Made by a program: the position numbers and the translations under genes. The notes beneath the pieces were generated by a model. It ran no database searches. It saw only the letters and a list, made by a program, of their open reading frames with translations, and had not been told where the DNA came from. A DNA stretch of 64,000 nt from assembly GCA_039105265.1 (NCBI GenBank), contig JAPFFF010000020.1, positions 2,311,001 to 2,375,000 of the forward strand, read 5' to 3'. The stretch comes from Tritrichomonas musculus (taxonomy: Eukaryota; Parabasalia; Tritrichomonadida; Tritrichomonadidae). Shown one piece after another: positions 20,069-30,431 of this stretch (positions are counted from its first letter, which is position 1; every line of letters starts with the position of its first letter).

Positions 20069-21523
20069 ATGAGTTCTACACAAAACAACAACGAAAACAT
20101 CCCTCTTCAGGTCAAGATTTACTCCCGATGGGTTTCAACACAGTTAACCAAAGGAAATGCTGATATCCAAGTTCATGATATCTCCAAAGATTTATCAAAT
20201 GGTGTTGCCCTTGTTGAACTTGCCAAAATTTTGACTGGTAAAGAACCTAAGCATGATTGGGCACATGCACCAAAGAAGCCAATTGAAATGATCAAGAATG
20301 CTGATTTATCAGTTCAAATGTTTTTCGAAGATGGCGTCCATTTAATTGGTATTGCAGGCAAAGATGTACATGACAACAATGTTAAACTTCTCCGTGGCTA
20401 CATATGGACACTTATTGAAAGATATTCAATTGGCCGATCAACTTTTGCTGATAAAAGCAAAGCAAACAATAGAACCAAGAACATTAGAGATATTCTTAAA
20501 CAATGGGCAATTGATCGCACAGCCAATTATCCTAATATCCATAATTTCCAACCATATAGTCTTGCAATGTGCGCTTTATTAGATACCTATGCTCCAGACA
20601 AAATCAACTATTACAAACTCAACCCAAACGATTCTACCCACAATGCACAACTTGCTGCAAAAGTATTGAAAGAACTTGACGTTCCTGTTTACATATTACC
20701 AGATGATGTTAATGACAGTGTTGCAATTGATGAAAAAGCACTTTTAACTCAATTATCAGCAGCTAAAATTTACTTAGAAAAGCTTCCACCAGCAAATGTT
20801 AAAGTAGAAGAAAATAGAATTATTTCTCATCTTTCTGATTGCATCCCAGTTGAAGAACCACCAGCACCAGTTGAAGAACCACCTGCTCCAATTGCAGTTC
20901 CCACCCCAGTTCCTGCCACAGTTGAACCCGAAACAGAATCTGATTCAGAAGATGTCGAACCAGTTGCTAAGGAACCAGTTTTCGTTGCAGGACCAGTTTC
21001 TGGTGACAACAGCCAATATAAAGGAAGAAAGTTTGGTCTTATTATGACACTCAACGAATCTGATTACAATAATGGTAAACAAGTTGACCTTACTAAAGGT
21101 GATGAGCTCCTTTTCGGCAACGACATTAAACTCGCTCTTACAATGGCACCTGATAAGAATGCTTACTTGAATCCAGCTGGCCAAAAGCTCACAATTGCCC
21201 AACCAAACATTGAAAACGATGTCTTCCAACAATTCGTTTTCGGCCAAAATGAATGGAACACGGTTATCGACTCTGTTCAACAACAAGGCATGGTTTGGGA
21301 TGTTGCTGATCAATTCAATCTCAACCCACCTGAAGGAACTCCTTTCTACCTCTTCATGTTCCACGGAAGACACAATCAACACTTCGTTTACAAAGATAAT
21401 ATGATTTATGCTCAACAAAATGGTCATGTTGTTACTTTCGTTGGCGGTGAACATCCTCTTGTTATGATGCCACCAAGCAACAAACTCAGAGCAAGACAAA
21501 CTTTCACTATTCAACTCCTTTAA
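20069..21523 (+). CDS. Actin-binding protein with two calponin-homology domains and a C-terminal beta-rich domain
   Basis: 484 residues. Residues about 12-118 are CH1 (VKIYSRWVSTQLTKG..., DLSNGVALVELAKILTG, with the buried RGYIWTLIERY helix). Residues about 132-240 are CH2 (RTKNIRDILKQWAIDRT..., YSLAMCALLDTYAPDKINY). This tandem is the actin-binding unit of alpha-actinin and filamin-type proteins. A Pro/Glu-rich linker with VEEPPAP repeats (about 255-325) joins it to a C-terminal domain of roughly 150 residues (KFGLIMTLNESDY..., LFMFHGRHNQHFVYKDNMIYA). That domain's NQxFxY-type signature suggests a beta-trefoil (ricin-B-like) fold. It would crosslink or anchor F-actin in the cortex; the trefoil ligand is unknown. 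Codon use is optimised (less AT-rich), suggesting high expression. Confidence 0.85.
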   Translation: MSSTQNNNENIPLQVKIYSRWVSTQLTKGNADIQVHDISKDLSNGVALVELAKILTGKEPKHDWAHAPKKPIEMIKNADLSVQMFFEDGVHLIGIAGKDVHDNNVKLLRGYIWTLIERYSIGRSTFADKSKANNRTKNIRDILKQWAIDRTANYPNIHNFQPYSLAMCALLDTYAPDKINYYKLNPNDSTHNAQLAAKVLKELDVPVYILPDDVNDSVAIDEKALLTQLSAAKIYLEKLPPANVKVEENRIISHLSDCIPVEEPPAPVEEPPAPIAVPTPVPATVEPETESDSEDVEPVAKEPVFVAGPVSGDNSQYKGRKFGLIMTLNESDYNNGKQVDLTKGDELLFGNDIKLALTMAPDKNAYLNPAGQKLTIAQPNIENDVFQQFVFGQNEWNTVIDSVQQQGMVWDVADQFNLNPPEGTPFYLFMFHGRHNQHFVYKDNMIYAQQNGHVVTFVGGEHPLVMMPPSNKLRARQTFTIQLL

Positions 21524-22460
21524 TTTTTTTTTTTTTTTTATGAATTCGGATAGAAATATAGATTGATACTAAAAATAATATTTTTTGAAGTAAGACTTTT
21601 TATTTTATACAATATTTATCCATTATGCAAACGTGCTAGAGCTATTTTGAACATAAATATAAACGTTCTAACTGAATTATAAAAAATTGATTTTGCCAAA
21701 CTTGGAAATGTGATAATAATAATCATTTAAATAGATTTAATAAATGCTAAATATGATATTTAACTGAAGAAGGACAAAAGCATTTTTTTTAAAAGATATC
21801 AAAAATTTTTTTTGAATAATAAATTCTATTTTATAGTTTAAAATCATTTTTTTTTGTATATATATATACATGCCAGTTGGAGGTAAAACTCGAGAAAATT
21901 TGATAAACGAATAAAATTCTCAAATTTTTATAACAATTGAATTTTATGACCTATAATAAATATTTATTATTCTGTAAAATGTTAACAATTTGTTCAAAAT
22001 GTCGATATACATAATTTTTTCTCAAGATTTTCACCCAACTCATCATTTAATGGAATGTTGGAAGGTTATGTTTCAAATGAAAATTACACGCTTTTGATGT
22101 TAAAATTATATAATAACATTATTTATGTCTGGAAAAAATTATTAACCAGTTTTAAACCGATTATATTAAACAATTTATATTAATGTAATCTATGAACATA
22201 CTTATAAATGAAGATATTAATTAAATTTTTTCATATTGCATAAATATATTCTAGTTATTTTCTTGTTTAAGATTAAGAAAATAATATACGGCCACGTATA
22301 TAATTCTGAGTGGCGATTTTTTTTTTGAAAGTTAATTATTCAAAAACATAATTTATGTATTGAATTTTTCAATTGCCAATCCCATAAATTTTTTATAGGA
22401 GATTTTACAATCTCAGAAAAATTGAATTATAACCGTTTTGCGATTTTTTATTTATATTGT
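21524..22460. other. AT-rich intergenic spacer
   Basis: A T-run follows the stop of the CH-domain gene. No coding or RNA signal is seen up to the CAP-like gene. Confidence 0.55.
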
Positions 22461-23894
22461 ATGCAAGGCTTTATTTTTTTAATACTTGGAATATTTTGCG
22501 AGAGAGGAAATTCAATTTCACATGAATCTAATAACTTAATATCAAATTCATTCCCAATTCATCTTTATAAGAACTACACAATTCTTGAAAATATAGATTT
22601 CAAAATAAGAACTTTTGATATGATAAAAAAAGAGTACCACCAAATTTTTACTAGTTTTTTCAATACTTGCGAAAAAGCAAATGAATGCAAAAACAAAACT
22701 TTTATTAAATATACTGAAGATCACATAAAATCGTTAAAAATGATCAATTTTTTACGTAATCTCGCTGGGATTTCAAAAATTATCACTGAAGATGACATAA
22801 TGATCCAACAATTCCACAAAGCAGCAAACAATATTCAAAAAATAGATAAAGACTCGGTTAATCATATTAAAAGCGACCAAACTGCAGAAAAACATTATTA
22901 TTATCACCCCAACGATCAAATTACTTCTAGAAGAAAGCTTCTCTTCATTCAAAATTCAATTTCAATTTTTGATTCAATTTACACAATTTTCACTACTGAA
23001 AAAGTTGATGAACAAACGTTAATTTTACATCCCAACATGGAGAAAGTAAAATTTTGGGATGATTCAATAAAACCATCGATAGAAGTATTTCTCCAAAACC
23101 CAAAGAAACAACAAAAAATAAAGTTCGTTTCTTGGCCGCCAGAAGGAGTTTTTCCGATGAGTTTTCTATCGAGACACTGGCACGTCAGGCACGATGATTT
23201 CAGAAAAACCGAGTTAAGTGATGTGAAAATAATAATTCAGAGGGACGATGGAATTGAATTGAAAGTGAATCACACGACGATAGACGACGATATTTTGATT
23301 ATTCGACTGACCAAATATGAATTGAAAAAGTGTGAAATAAAGAAGACGATATCGGTTACTGTTATAAATGACCGAATGAAGCAAATGTATCGTTTTTCAT
23401 TTAAATTAGTGGACGATAATTCAATTTCACTTTTTCAGAGTGGAATGCATTCAAATATTTCAGATGGCATTCTAAATTCAAATGATTTGAAAAAAGGCAT
23501 TTCTAATACCGAGTTGGCTTTGATAATGACAATTTCATTCTTCATCTCACTTTTCATTATCGCTTCAATTTTCTTCTTCTTGGGTGCTACAAAAAGTGAC
23601 GCTGAAGATACCAGCGCTTCAGAAGATGAAAATAATGAAAGAAATCAGGCAAACTTAGTTCCTTGCTGCTTCGGCTGCTGCTATTGCGACAAGCCAGGAC
23701 CGGGACCAGACTGCGTTGATTGGTTCGCTTTTTACTTGCTGTGCAGATACGCAAGCTGCGGCGAGGGCTGCCGCTGTGATCACGGATGCTGCGCTTTGGA
23801 TTGCGGTGGCTGCAACTGTGGCGATTGTAACTGTGACGGAGACTGCGATTGTAGTGGATTAGATCTTGGGGGATGCGATTGCACGATTTGCTAA
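22461..23894 (+). CDS. CAP/SCP-like type I membrane protein with cysteine-rich cytosolic tail
   Basis: 477 residues from ATG 22461; the frame is open further upstream but has no ATG. A signal peptide (MQGFIFLILGIFC...) is followed by a CAP-like region. HIKSLKMINFLRNLAGISKI is the opening helix, with the usual R-x-x-x-G-L replaced by RNLAGI. The later segment VSWPPEGVFPMSFLSRHWHV has the W-P-x-x-G-x-F-P form found after CAP domains of trichomonad surface proteins. A transmembrane helix lies at about 352-375 (LALIMTISFFISLFIIASIFFFLG). The 102-residue tail has 22 cysteines in its last 76 residues, many as CC, CxC and CxxC pairs, and is encoded by much GC-richer DNA. The ectodomain is likely surface or lysosomal; the tail might bind metal or be lipid-modified (inference). 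Confidence 0.72.
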   Translation: MQGFIFLILGIFCERGNSISHESNNLISNSFPIHLYKNYTILENIDFKIRTFDMIKKEYHQIFTSFFNTCEKANECKNKTFIKYTEDHIKSLKMINFLRNLAGISKIITEDDIMIQQFHKAANNIQKIDKDSVNHIKSDQTAEKHYYYHPNDQITSRRKLLFIQNSISIFDSIYTIFTTEKVDEQTLILHPNMEKVKFWDDSIKPSIEVFLQNPKKQQKIKFVSWPPEGVFPMSFLSRHWHVRHDDFRKTELSDVKIIIQRDDGIELKVNHTTIDDDILIIRLTKYELKKCEIKKTISVTVINDRMKQMYRFSFKLVDDNSISLFQSGMHSNISDGILNSNDLKKGISNTELALIMTISFFISLFIIASIFFFLGATKSDAEDTSASEDENNERNQANLVPCCFGCCYCDKPGPGPDCVDWFAFYLLCRYASCGEGCRCDHGCCALDCGGCNCGDCNCDGDCDCSGLDLGGCDCTIC

Positions 23895-23961
23895 TAGAAG
23901 AATGATTGTTGACAATGATTTATTTTTTCGTAAATTATGCTATCAACATTGCACACAAACA

Positions 23962-23992
<31 letters not shown>

Positions 23993-24100
23993 GAAAGAAA
24001 TTATTAATGAATTTAAAGTTGGCTGTTTTGATAGTTATGCGCTATTATAACAGTTCCTTCTCCTGTTAATTAAAATTGTATCCTAAAATGCTCATCTTTG
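23895..24100. other. 3' flank with poly-T run
   Basis: Contains a run of about 25 T residues near 23962-23986. No gene. Confidence 0.5.
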
Positions 24101-24104
24101 ACTT

Positions 24105-24692
24105 AAACTTACATTAAACTTACATTAAACTTACATTAAACTTACATTAAACTTACATTAAACTTACATTAAACTTACATTAAACTTACATTAAACTTAC
24201 ATTAAACTTACATTAAACTTACATTAAACTTACATTAAACTTACATTAAACTTAAATTAAACTTACATTAAACTTACATTAAACTTACATTAAACTTACA
24301 TTAAACTTAAATTAAACTTACATTAAACTTAAATTAAACTTACATTAAACTTAAATTAAACTTACATTAAACTTACATTAAACTTAAATTAAACTTACAT
24401 TAAACTTAAATTAAACTTACATTAAACTTACATTAAACTTACATTAAACTTACATTAAACTTACATTAAACTTACATTAAACTTAAATTAAACTTACATT
24501 AAACTTACATTAAACTTACATTAAACTTACATTAAACTTACATTAAACTTAAATTAAACTTACATTAAACTTACATTAAACTTAAATTAAACTTACATTA
24601 AACTTACATTAAACTTAAATTAAACTTACATTAAACTTACATTAAACTTACATTAAACTTAAATTAAACTTACATTAAACTTAAATTAAACT
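24105..24692. repeat. 11-bp minisatellite, about 53 copies
   Basis: Uninterrupted tandem array of ACTTACATTAA, with a single alternative unit ACTTAAATTAA (C to A at position 6). Apart from the first unit, no other variants or phase breaks are seen over nearly 590 bp. The array is recent or kept homogeneous. It carries no open reading frame of interest. Confidence 0.95.
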
Positions 24693-25082
24693 GTTTTACT
24701 TTGCAAAAAAATAAATGTTCGTAGTTCATTTTCCTATAGCTTATATATGATAAAAATCCCTCTCTTATATCTTATTTTGGATCAAGGACTTTCAAATGAA
24801 TGCTCAACATTATATGATGCTTTTTAATTTCTTTCTCTAGTGTGAATACAACACTATTACATACTTATGCCCAAATATAAGAATGATTTCCCAAATTAGG
24901 TATAACACACCTATCAGATTAGATCTGTATTGGACTTATATCTAAAAGAAAAATAAAAAACGTAAACCTCAACAATTCATTTGAAAAAGTTTGCGTAAGT
25001 TATATAAAAAAGTAGCATGTTTTGATCAACAATAACATAAAATGATAAAATATACGAAAAACACATTAAAATATAAGCTTTA
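24693..25082. other. Intergenic spacer
   Basis: Nothing recognisable between the minisatellite and the 3' end of the EF-hand-like gene. Confidence 0.5.
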
Positions 25083-26165
25083 TTAAATATCATCATAGCC
25101 AAAAGACTTATTTGGATTAAAGTGGCTTCCATCATGCAACATTACAGAAAATGTACTGAGTGTCATTGGTCCTCCATATTTATCAATGACTCTTTGTGCA
25201 TCTGCTTGGCTTATTTCCTGTTTATTGTCCTTCTTGAGGCCTCTCCTCAAATCACCAGCATCAAGTAAATCGTGATGTGGATCACGCCATCTGAGGAAGC
25301 ATTCTTTGCTATTTTTACAAGCAGTGTAAGCAACATCTGATATTAATGTAACAAGTTCTCTTATTGACATTCCAGAATCATTGTTATTAAAGGAATGTAT
25401 AGTATCTGTTCCGTCGTAATATTGACGTTGAATGGCTGTATTTGAGAATGTTTTAAGGGTTGCTTCTCGAGATTGCCTTGAAGATTTATCTCGAGGTAGA
25501 GATCTCTCGAGAATTGATTTACAGGGTTCGTATGTAAAGGTTACAGCATCTTCTAGTTGGTTTGATGAAATTGGCTGATCTTCACGTGAAACATATTGAT
25601 CGTCTTCATTGTAATCTTGATCTAGTTGGTTTGAATATATATTTGGTCGATTGGAATTTTTTTGTTTACGAGGAGTTTTTGTTTGGTAACCATTATTGGA
25701 ACTTTTTGGTGCTGTATATGGTCTTGTAATTTTTTTAGTATTTTTTTGTGAAGCTCGTGTTTGAATAGAAGGGGTATAATTCGCCGTACGACGACAATAT
25801 TTGTTTAAATCATCTTCATATGAACGTAAAGTTTGGTGTTCAAGAATGTCTTTTGATTGCTCTATTTTTGAAAATCTTCTTGTTTTAGGTCCGAGAGATG
25901 AGGGATCTGTTTCCATTAGAGATATAAAGTCAGTGAATCCTAATCCATTTTTTCTAATGCCAAGATAATAGAAAAGTTGAGCAACATCATTGTTTGTTGC
26001 AGTTATACCAAAATCATTTAATCTTCGACAGAGTTGAACTTGAGATATCTTTTCAAGACAAGTAATACTATTCCATTGACCTCGAACTGTTGATGCTTTG
26101 GCCTTCATTGCTTTTTGAAAATTGCAAAGAAGATTTTGAATATCGCTAATATTATTTTCGCTCAT
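25083..26165 (-). CDS. EF-hand-like protein of unknown function
   Basis: 360 residues beginning MSENNISDIQNLLCNFQKAMK. Two segments have the helix-loop-helix pairing of EF-hands. Residues about 35-85 (ISQVQLCRRLNDFGITATNNDVAQLF...GLGFTDFISLMETD) and about 290-350 (CFLRWRDPHHDLLDAGDLRRGL..., ISQADAQRVIDKYGGPMTLSTFSVML) each show a leucine-rich helix pair closing with an F-x-x-L/M strand. The loops lack the regular D-x-D-x-D-G calcium ligands except partly in DPHHDLLDAGDL, so calcium binding is doubtful. The 180 residues between are polar and disordered (RPYTAPKSSNN..., SNRPNIYSNQ). Similar layouts occur in flagellar and cytoskeletal proteins; that role is inference. Confidence 0.6.
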   Translation of the reverse strand: MSENNISDIQNLLCNFQKAMKAKASTVRGQWNSITCLEKISQVQLCRRLNDFGITATNNDVAQLFYYLGIRKNGLGFTDFISLMETDPSSLGPKTRRFSKIEQSKDILEHQTLRSYEDDLNKYCRRTANYTPSIQTRASQKNTKKITRPYTAPKSSNNGYQTKTPRKQKNSNRPNIYSNQLDQDYNEDDQYVSREDQPISSNQLEDAVTFTYEPCKSILERSLPRDKSSRQSREATLKTFSNTAIQRQYYDGTDTIHSFNNNDSGMSIRELVTLISDVAYTACKNSKECFLRWRDPHHDLLDAGDLRRGLKKDNKQEISQADAQRVIDKYGGPMTLSTFSVMLHDGSHFNPNKSFGYDDI

Positions 26166-26620
26166 TAATAATATTTTTAATTATATTCGTTAATATAAAA
26201 AATACGTTTAAAAAGGAATTCACTTCACTACAAAAATAAAATTAATTATATATTAGAAAATGACACTTAAAATTAATAAATAAATATTAAAATTAAATTA
26301 TAAATTTTAATTTAAAAATAAAAATCAATGTTAAAGATCAAAAAAATATATATAAGAAAAGAAAATGCAAATATCAATTTCAAAAAAACATTTTATAATT
26401 TAAATAGAAAAAGTTAAATAGATTTGAAAGGAAAAGAAGATTAATCATATATTTTTTTTGATAAATCATGAAAGTTTATTTTAGAAATGTACTATTTTCA
26501 GGTTTATAGAACTAAAAATATAAAACAACTTTTTGAATAATATTTTTTTATAATATTCTATGAGTTCATTTAATCTGATAAAAAAAAGATTTTATTTATA
26601 TTTTCATAATTTATTAATAA
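26166..26620. other. AT-rich intergenic spacer
   Basis: Upstream of the EF-hand-like gene; I see no clear Inr and no other feature. Confidence 0.45.
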
Positions 26621-26627
26621 TAGAAAA

Positions 26628-26697
26628 GGCAGGTAGTGTAAAAATCAGCGTATTTGCTTGTATCGCAAATATTCTATGTTCGAATCACAGTTTGCCC
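26628..26697 (+). tRNA. tRNA-like sequence, anticodon GUA (degenerate or pseudo)
   Basis: Ends GGCAGGT / GTTTGCC can form a 7-pair acceptor stem with G-T pairs. TTTGC-TTGTATC-GCAAA is a perfect anticodon stem with a 7-base loop giving GTA (Tyr). CTATG-TTCGAAT-CACAG gives a T arm with a canonical TTCGAAT loop and one mismatch. The D-arm region (TAGTGTAAAAATCAGCG) lacks the conserved GG, and a T follows the anticodon where a purine is expected. No intron is present, although tRNA-Tyr genes often have one. A decayed tRNA, perhaps from tRNA-Asp or -Val, is as likely as a working gene. Confidence 0.35.
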
Positions 26698-26699
26698 AT

Positions 26700-28649
26700 T
26701 TTTGCTATTTTAAAAGTAATATTTATAATTTGAATTTCTTTCCAAATGAGATAATTAGACTATTTTGTACCTGCTTATAATAACTTGATATATCTGATTG
26801 CTAATCACTTTATATATGAATCTTTTTTTTTTTACAATTGTATTAAAAACCAAAATCAGACAAACCTTGCTATATGTGTGATGTAAAAAATAATTTAAAT
26901 TGTAAATACTCATCATGTTGTGTGATTTAATCATAAAAAAGTTGAAAATGAAAAAATACGATCGTTTTAGGTAAAATATTTCACCTTATATATTTTTAGT
27001 TATCATAAAAGAAGCGAATCATAAGATTTAAGATAATTTTTTTTCACATAATGGAAGTTCAATAACTTTATATATAAAGTTTTGGCCAAAAATTCATGAA
27101 ATTTTCAAAGTATTTTTAATCTTGTTTTCAATAATATTTTTGATCAAGTTTTATCAATTATATTTTTGACATTTTACTAACTATTTTATGGAATTTTCAT
27201 TAAATTTTAAATGAAATTTAATTTTAATAATTTATTACGTTTTAATTATTATTTCATTACATTTCAACAATTTTTTTATTATGTTCCAACTTATGTTTTA
27301 CGGAATTATAATTAATAGTTCATCCAATTACATCCCAAAATTAATAGAATTTCATCAATATGCTTATTTAATTTTAATCAAAAAGTTCATTTAATTTCAA
27401 CAAAGATTTTGATATAATTTCAATTGATGTTTAATCTAATTACAATCATTATTTAATCAAGTTTCAACAGCAATTTATATGTAGTTTAAATTGATGAATT
27501 CATAAAGTTTTTAAAATTTAATTTAATGATGTTTCAATCTTTTTTTATGAATCAAATTTTCATCATGAATTTCATCAAATTTCAATGACTATATATTTAA
27601 TGGAATTTCTTTTCATTTTTAAATGAAGTTAATTTTTTTTATTTATCCAATTTCATAAAAGATATTCATTGCATTTATTTAATTACTTTATTTAGTTTCA
27701 ATAAGTTGTTAATGTGATTTTTATTGATTGATTTTTTATCAAATTTTTTTTTATAAAATTTTCATATAATTTCACATCAAAATTTTATCAAGTTAACACT
27801 AATAATTCATCAAATTTTACATAATATTTAATAGAGTTTCATTATTAGTTTCATCCAATTCTAAGTACATCTTTTTATCCAATTTAAAGTTTAATATTTG
27901 ATAAGATTTAAGCTCTTTTTTATTATAAAATTTTATTCTAATTTTTTATCCAATTTCAAACATTTATTTGAATGTAATATCAACTTGCATTTAATCCAGT
28001 TTTAACTTTATTTCATCCAATTTCAATTGATCTTTTATATGATTCCAAAATTTATATTTTTAAACATAATTATGATTTTATCTTTGATAAAATTTCACGG
28101 CCAGCATTTTTATCTCGTTTTTATATTTCTATTTTAATGGAATTTTCAATTCAAAATTTCAATGAAATTTCAAGTGAAATTTCATACAATTACAAAAGAA
28201 AATATTTAAATTACATTTGAATACTATATTTCATTTAATTCCAACACATTATTAAATTACATTTCATTCTCACATTACATAAAATTAATACTTGAATTTG
28301 TTTTTGGAATTTCAAATGATTTTTAATAAAATTTAACACTTTTTTATTCATACAGTTCTTATTTGTGTTTTTAATTACATTTCAACAAAATGATTAATGA
28401 GATTTTAATTATTTTTTTACGTGATTTCAAGCATCTTTTATTTATCAAGTTTGAATTCAAATTGAATAAAATTTTCTGATGTAATTTCATGAAATTTGAA
28501 ATCAATTATTGTAATGAAATTTCTTTATCTAATAGCATTTAATAACATTTATGAACATATATTTTAATAAAATTAATAATATTTTTTTAATTACATTCTA
28601 TTTATTCGTTTTATGTGATTTCAATTTATATTTTTATCTAGTTTCGACA
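26700..28649. other. Long degenerate AATTTCA-rich spacer
   Basis: From about 27100 to 28640 the DNA is a quasi-repetitive run of phrases such as AATTTCAAT, TTTCATCCAATTT and TTTCAACAA, all in one orientation, with no fixed period. It runs right up to the kinase start. No open frame, RNA gene or long exact repeat is seen. It may be an ancient, decayed satellite. Confidence 0.5.
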
Positions 28650-29678
28650 ATGATTTTGGACACACCAATTGAACAAGCGACAAATGAATTTCCCACTTCA
28701 AATCAGCAAAAAGAAAGTTTAGAAAGTCAAAGAATCAAAGATCTCGAGCAACAATTAGCAAACAAAACAAGAGAGTTAGAAGAAATGCAAAAAAAGTACG
28801 AATCAATCATTAATGAACAAAAATTAGAATTGAAAAGACTGAAAGATGAAAATCAAAAACTTCAAAAAAACAAAGAAATTGAGATTTTTGATATCGATTC
28901 AATTCAAAACTATGAAACAATAGAAGACATTGGCCAAGGAAGTTATGGAAAAGTGGTCAAAGTTGGAATGAAAAGCATTTATGCATTGAAAACAATGAAT
29001 AATTTTAATATGAATCAAGATGAGTATCAACAATTAATAATGAATGCACTTGATCATCCAAACATATTGAGAACGTTTAAAATATTCATTAAAAAAGAAA
29101 CAAACACAGTATCTATTCTTTCTGAATATTGCGGGATGAATTTGAATGATGCCATCAAAAACAAATCGCTTTCAAAAGCACAACTTGTTTCATCTATCTA
29201 TCAAATTGCAGAAGGAATGAAATACCTTCATTCTCAAAACATAATTCATTGCAATTTGAAGCCAACTAATATCTTTATCGGCCTTGATGGGAGAATAAAA
29301 ATTGGCGATTTTGGAATGTCAAAATTAATGAAGATAAAGAACGATGATACAATGTTCTTCATGTCACCAGAAGTCATTAATAATGAAGGCTTTTATACTG
29401 ATAAAGTTGATGTTTACTCATTTGGAAGTTTAATCTTCTTCATTTTGAGCGAAGGAAGCATTCATTCTAAAGGAGAATATGCAATGTCTGCATTCTCTGA
29501 TTTCATTCAACAAATGATGCAAAAATGCTGGAGCATGAATCCAAAAGAAAGACCAAATTTCATTTCCATATGTGAAGAACTATTGTCTAATATAGATAAA
29601 TTACTTCCTCTAACTGAAAACGAATTCTTAGAAATCAAGGAATTAATTCATCAATATCAAAAACAGCCATCTATATGA
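28650..29678 (+). CDS. TKL-type protein kinase homologue, probable pseudokinase
   Basis: 342 residues from the ATG at 28650 (MILDTPIEQATNEF); an ATG at 28551 would add a hydrophobic leader drawn from the spacer repeat. Residues about 15-80 form a coiled coil (KDLEQQLANKTRELEEMQKK...). The kinase domain follows: glycine loop GQGSYGKVVKV, lysine in YALKTM, IIHCNLKPTNIFI, GDFGMSKL, MSPEVI and DVYSFG. The catalytic HRD reads HCN, so the base aspartate is asparagine and phosphotransfer is unlikely. The segment is closely similar to the kinase at 47883 (KVGMKSIYALKTM against KVAMKQIYALKQM), which keeps HRD. It thus looks like a decoy or scaffold paralogue of the ankyrin kinases without their ankyrin part. 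Confidence 0.8.
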   Translation: MILDTPIEQATNEFPTSNQQKESLESQRIKDLEQQLANKTRELEEMQKKYESIINEQKLELKRLKDENQKLQKNKEIEIFDIDSIQNYETIEDIGQGSYGKVVKVGMKSIYALKTMNNFNMNQDEYQQLIMNALDHPNILRTFKIFIKKETNTVSILSEYCGMNLNDAIKNKSLSKAQLVSSIYQIAEGMKYLHSQNIIHCNLKPTNIFIGLDGRIKIGDFGMSKLMKIKNDDTMFFMSPEVINNEGFYTDKVDVYSFGSLIFFILSEGSIHSKGEYAMSAFSDFIQQMMQKCWSMNPKERPNFISICEELLSNIDKLLPLTENEFLEIKELIHQYQKQPSI

Positions 29679-29799
29679 TTATAAAATACTTTTGAATGAT
29701 TGATTATTTAGAAAATACTCATAATAAAGACCAATATTGATATAAAAATCGTTTTTTTTTTTTTTATAACAAAAAAAGCATGAGTAGTCTTTACTTCCT

Positions 29800-30240
29800 A
29801 AAATTGAAACCCCGATATTGACCAGCAAATCAAAAACAATTGACTGGCGATGTCGCAGCGTCGTCAGTTCCATTAAAGACCAAAGATACTGCAACAGTTT
29901 TTGGGCTTTTTCAAAGGTTCAAACCGCCGAGTAAAGTGACTGCATTTCAAACAACGGTTATCTTATATCGTTCTCCGAGCTGAGGGTGATTAATTGCACG
30001 TTCGCGTGCTTCGGATGCAGTGGTTGCAACCGTTACATCGCTTGGTCGATAAGGAGAGAAGTTCAATCTGGAGGGCGATTATATTTACACGGCGGTTGCG
30101 GGTGATTTTTTGTTTGAAAAATTCGAGAAATACGGTTCTATCAACGGTTACTTGACGGTTATTAAGGACGACCTTTTCTTTAAGGTTGAGATAGAAATGA
30201 TCATGATAACAAGTGGAATTTGACAACAAAATTCACAAAA
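29800..30240 (+). pseudogene. GC-richer coding-like island, unknown family, broken
   Basis: About 440 bp of clearly higher GC than the flanks. One plus-strand frame gives long coherent segments (for example PLKTKDTATVFGLFQRFKPP and GEKFNLEGDYIYTAVAGDFL), interrupted a few times. The sequence resembles no family that I can name and ends sharply in AT-rich DNA on both sides. It may be a remnant of a mobile element or of a transferred gene. Confidence 0.3.
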
Positions 30241-30431
30241 TGTTTCTCGCCACTCATCTTCATGTTTCGTTGAAGGAATATTTAACTAAATCAGAAATGC
30301 TTTCTTATCTTTAGAATAGAACGTAAAACTTTCAAAAACAATCTCAATATGTATCTTTTAAGGTACAAATATAATATATATAATATTAATTTGACAATAT
30401 GAAAGGTGAAGTGAAATGATTTAAATTTGAA

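Noticed and set aside
20945-21514. 189-codon minus-strand frame opposite the CH-domain protein
   Set aside because: The plus strand has domain structure, codon bias and a promoter; the minus frame has none.
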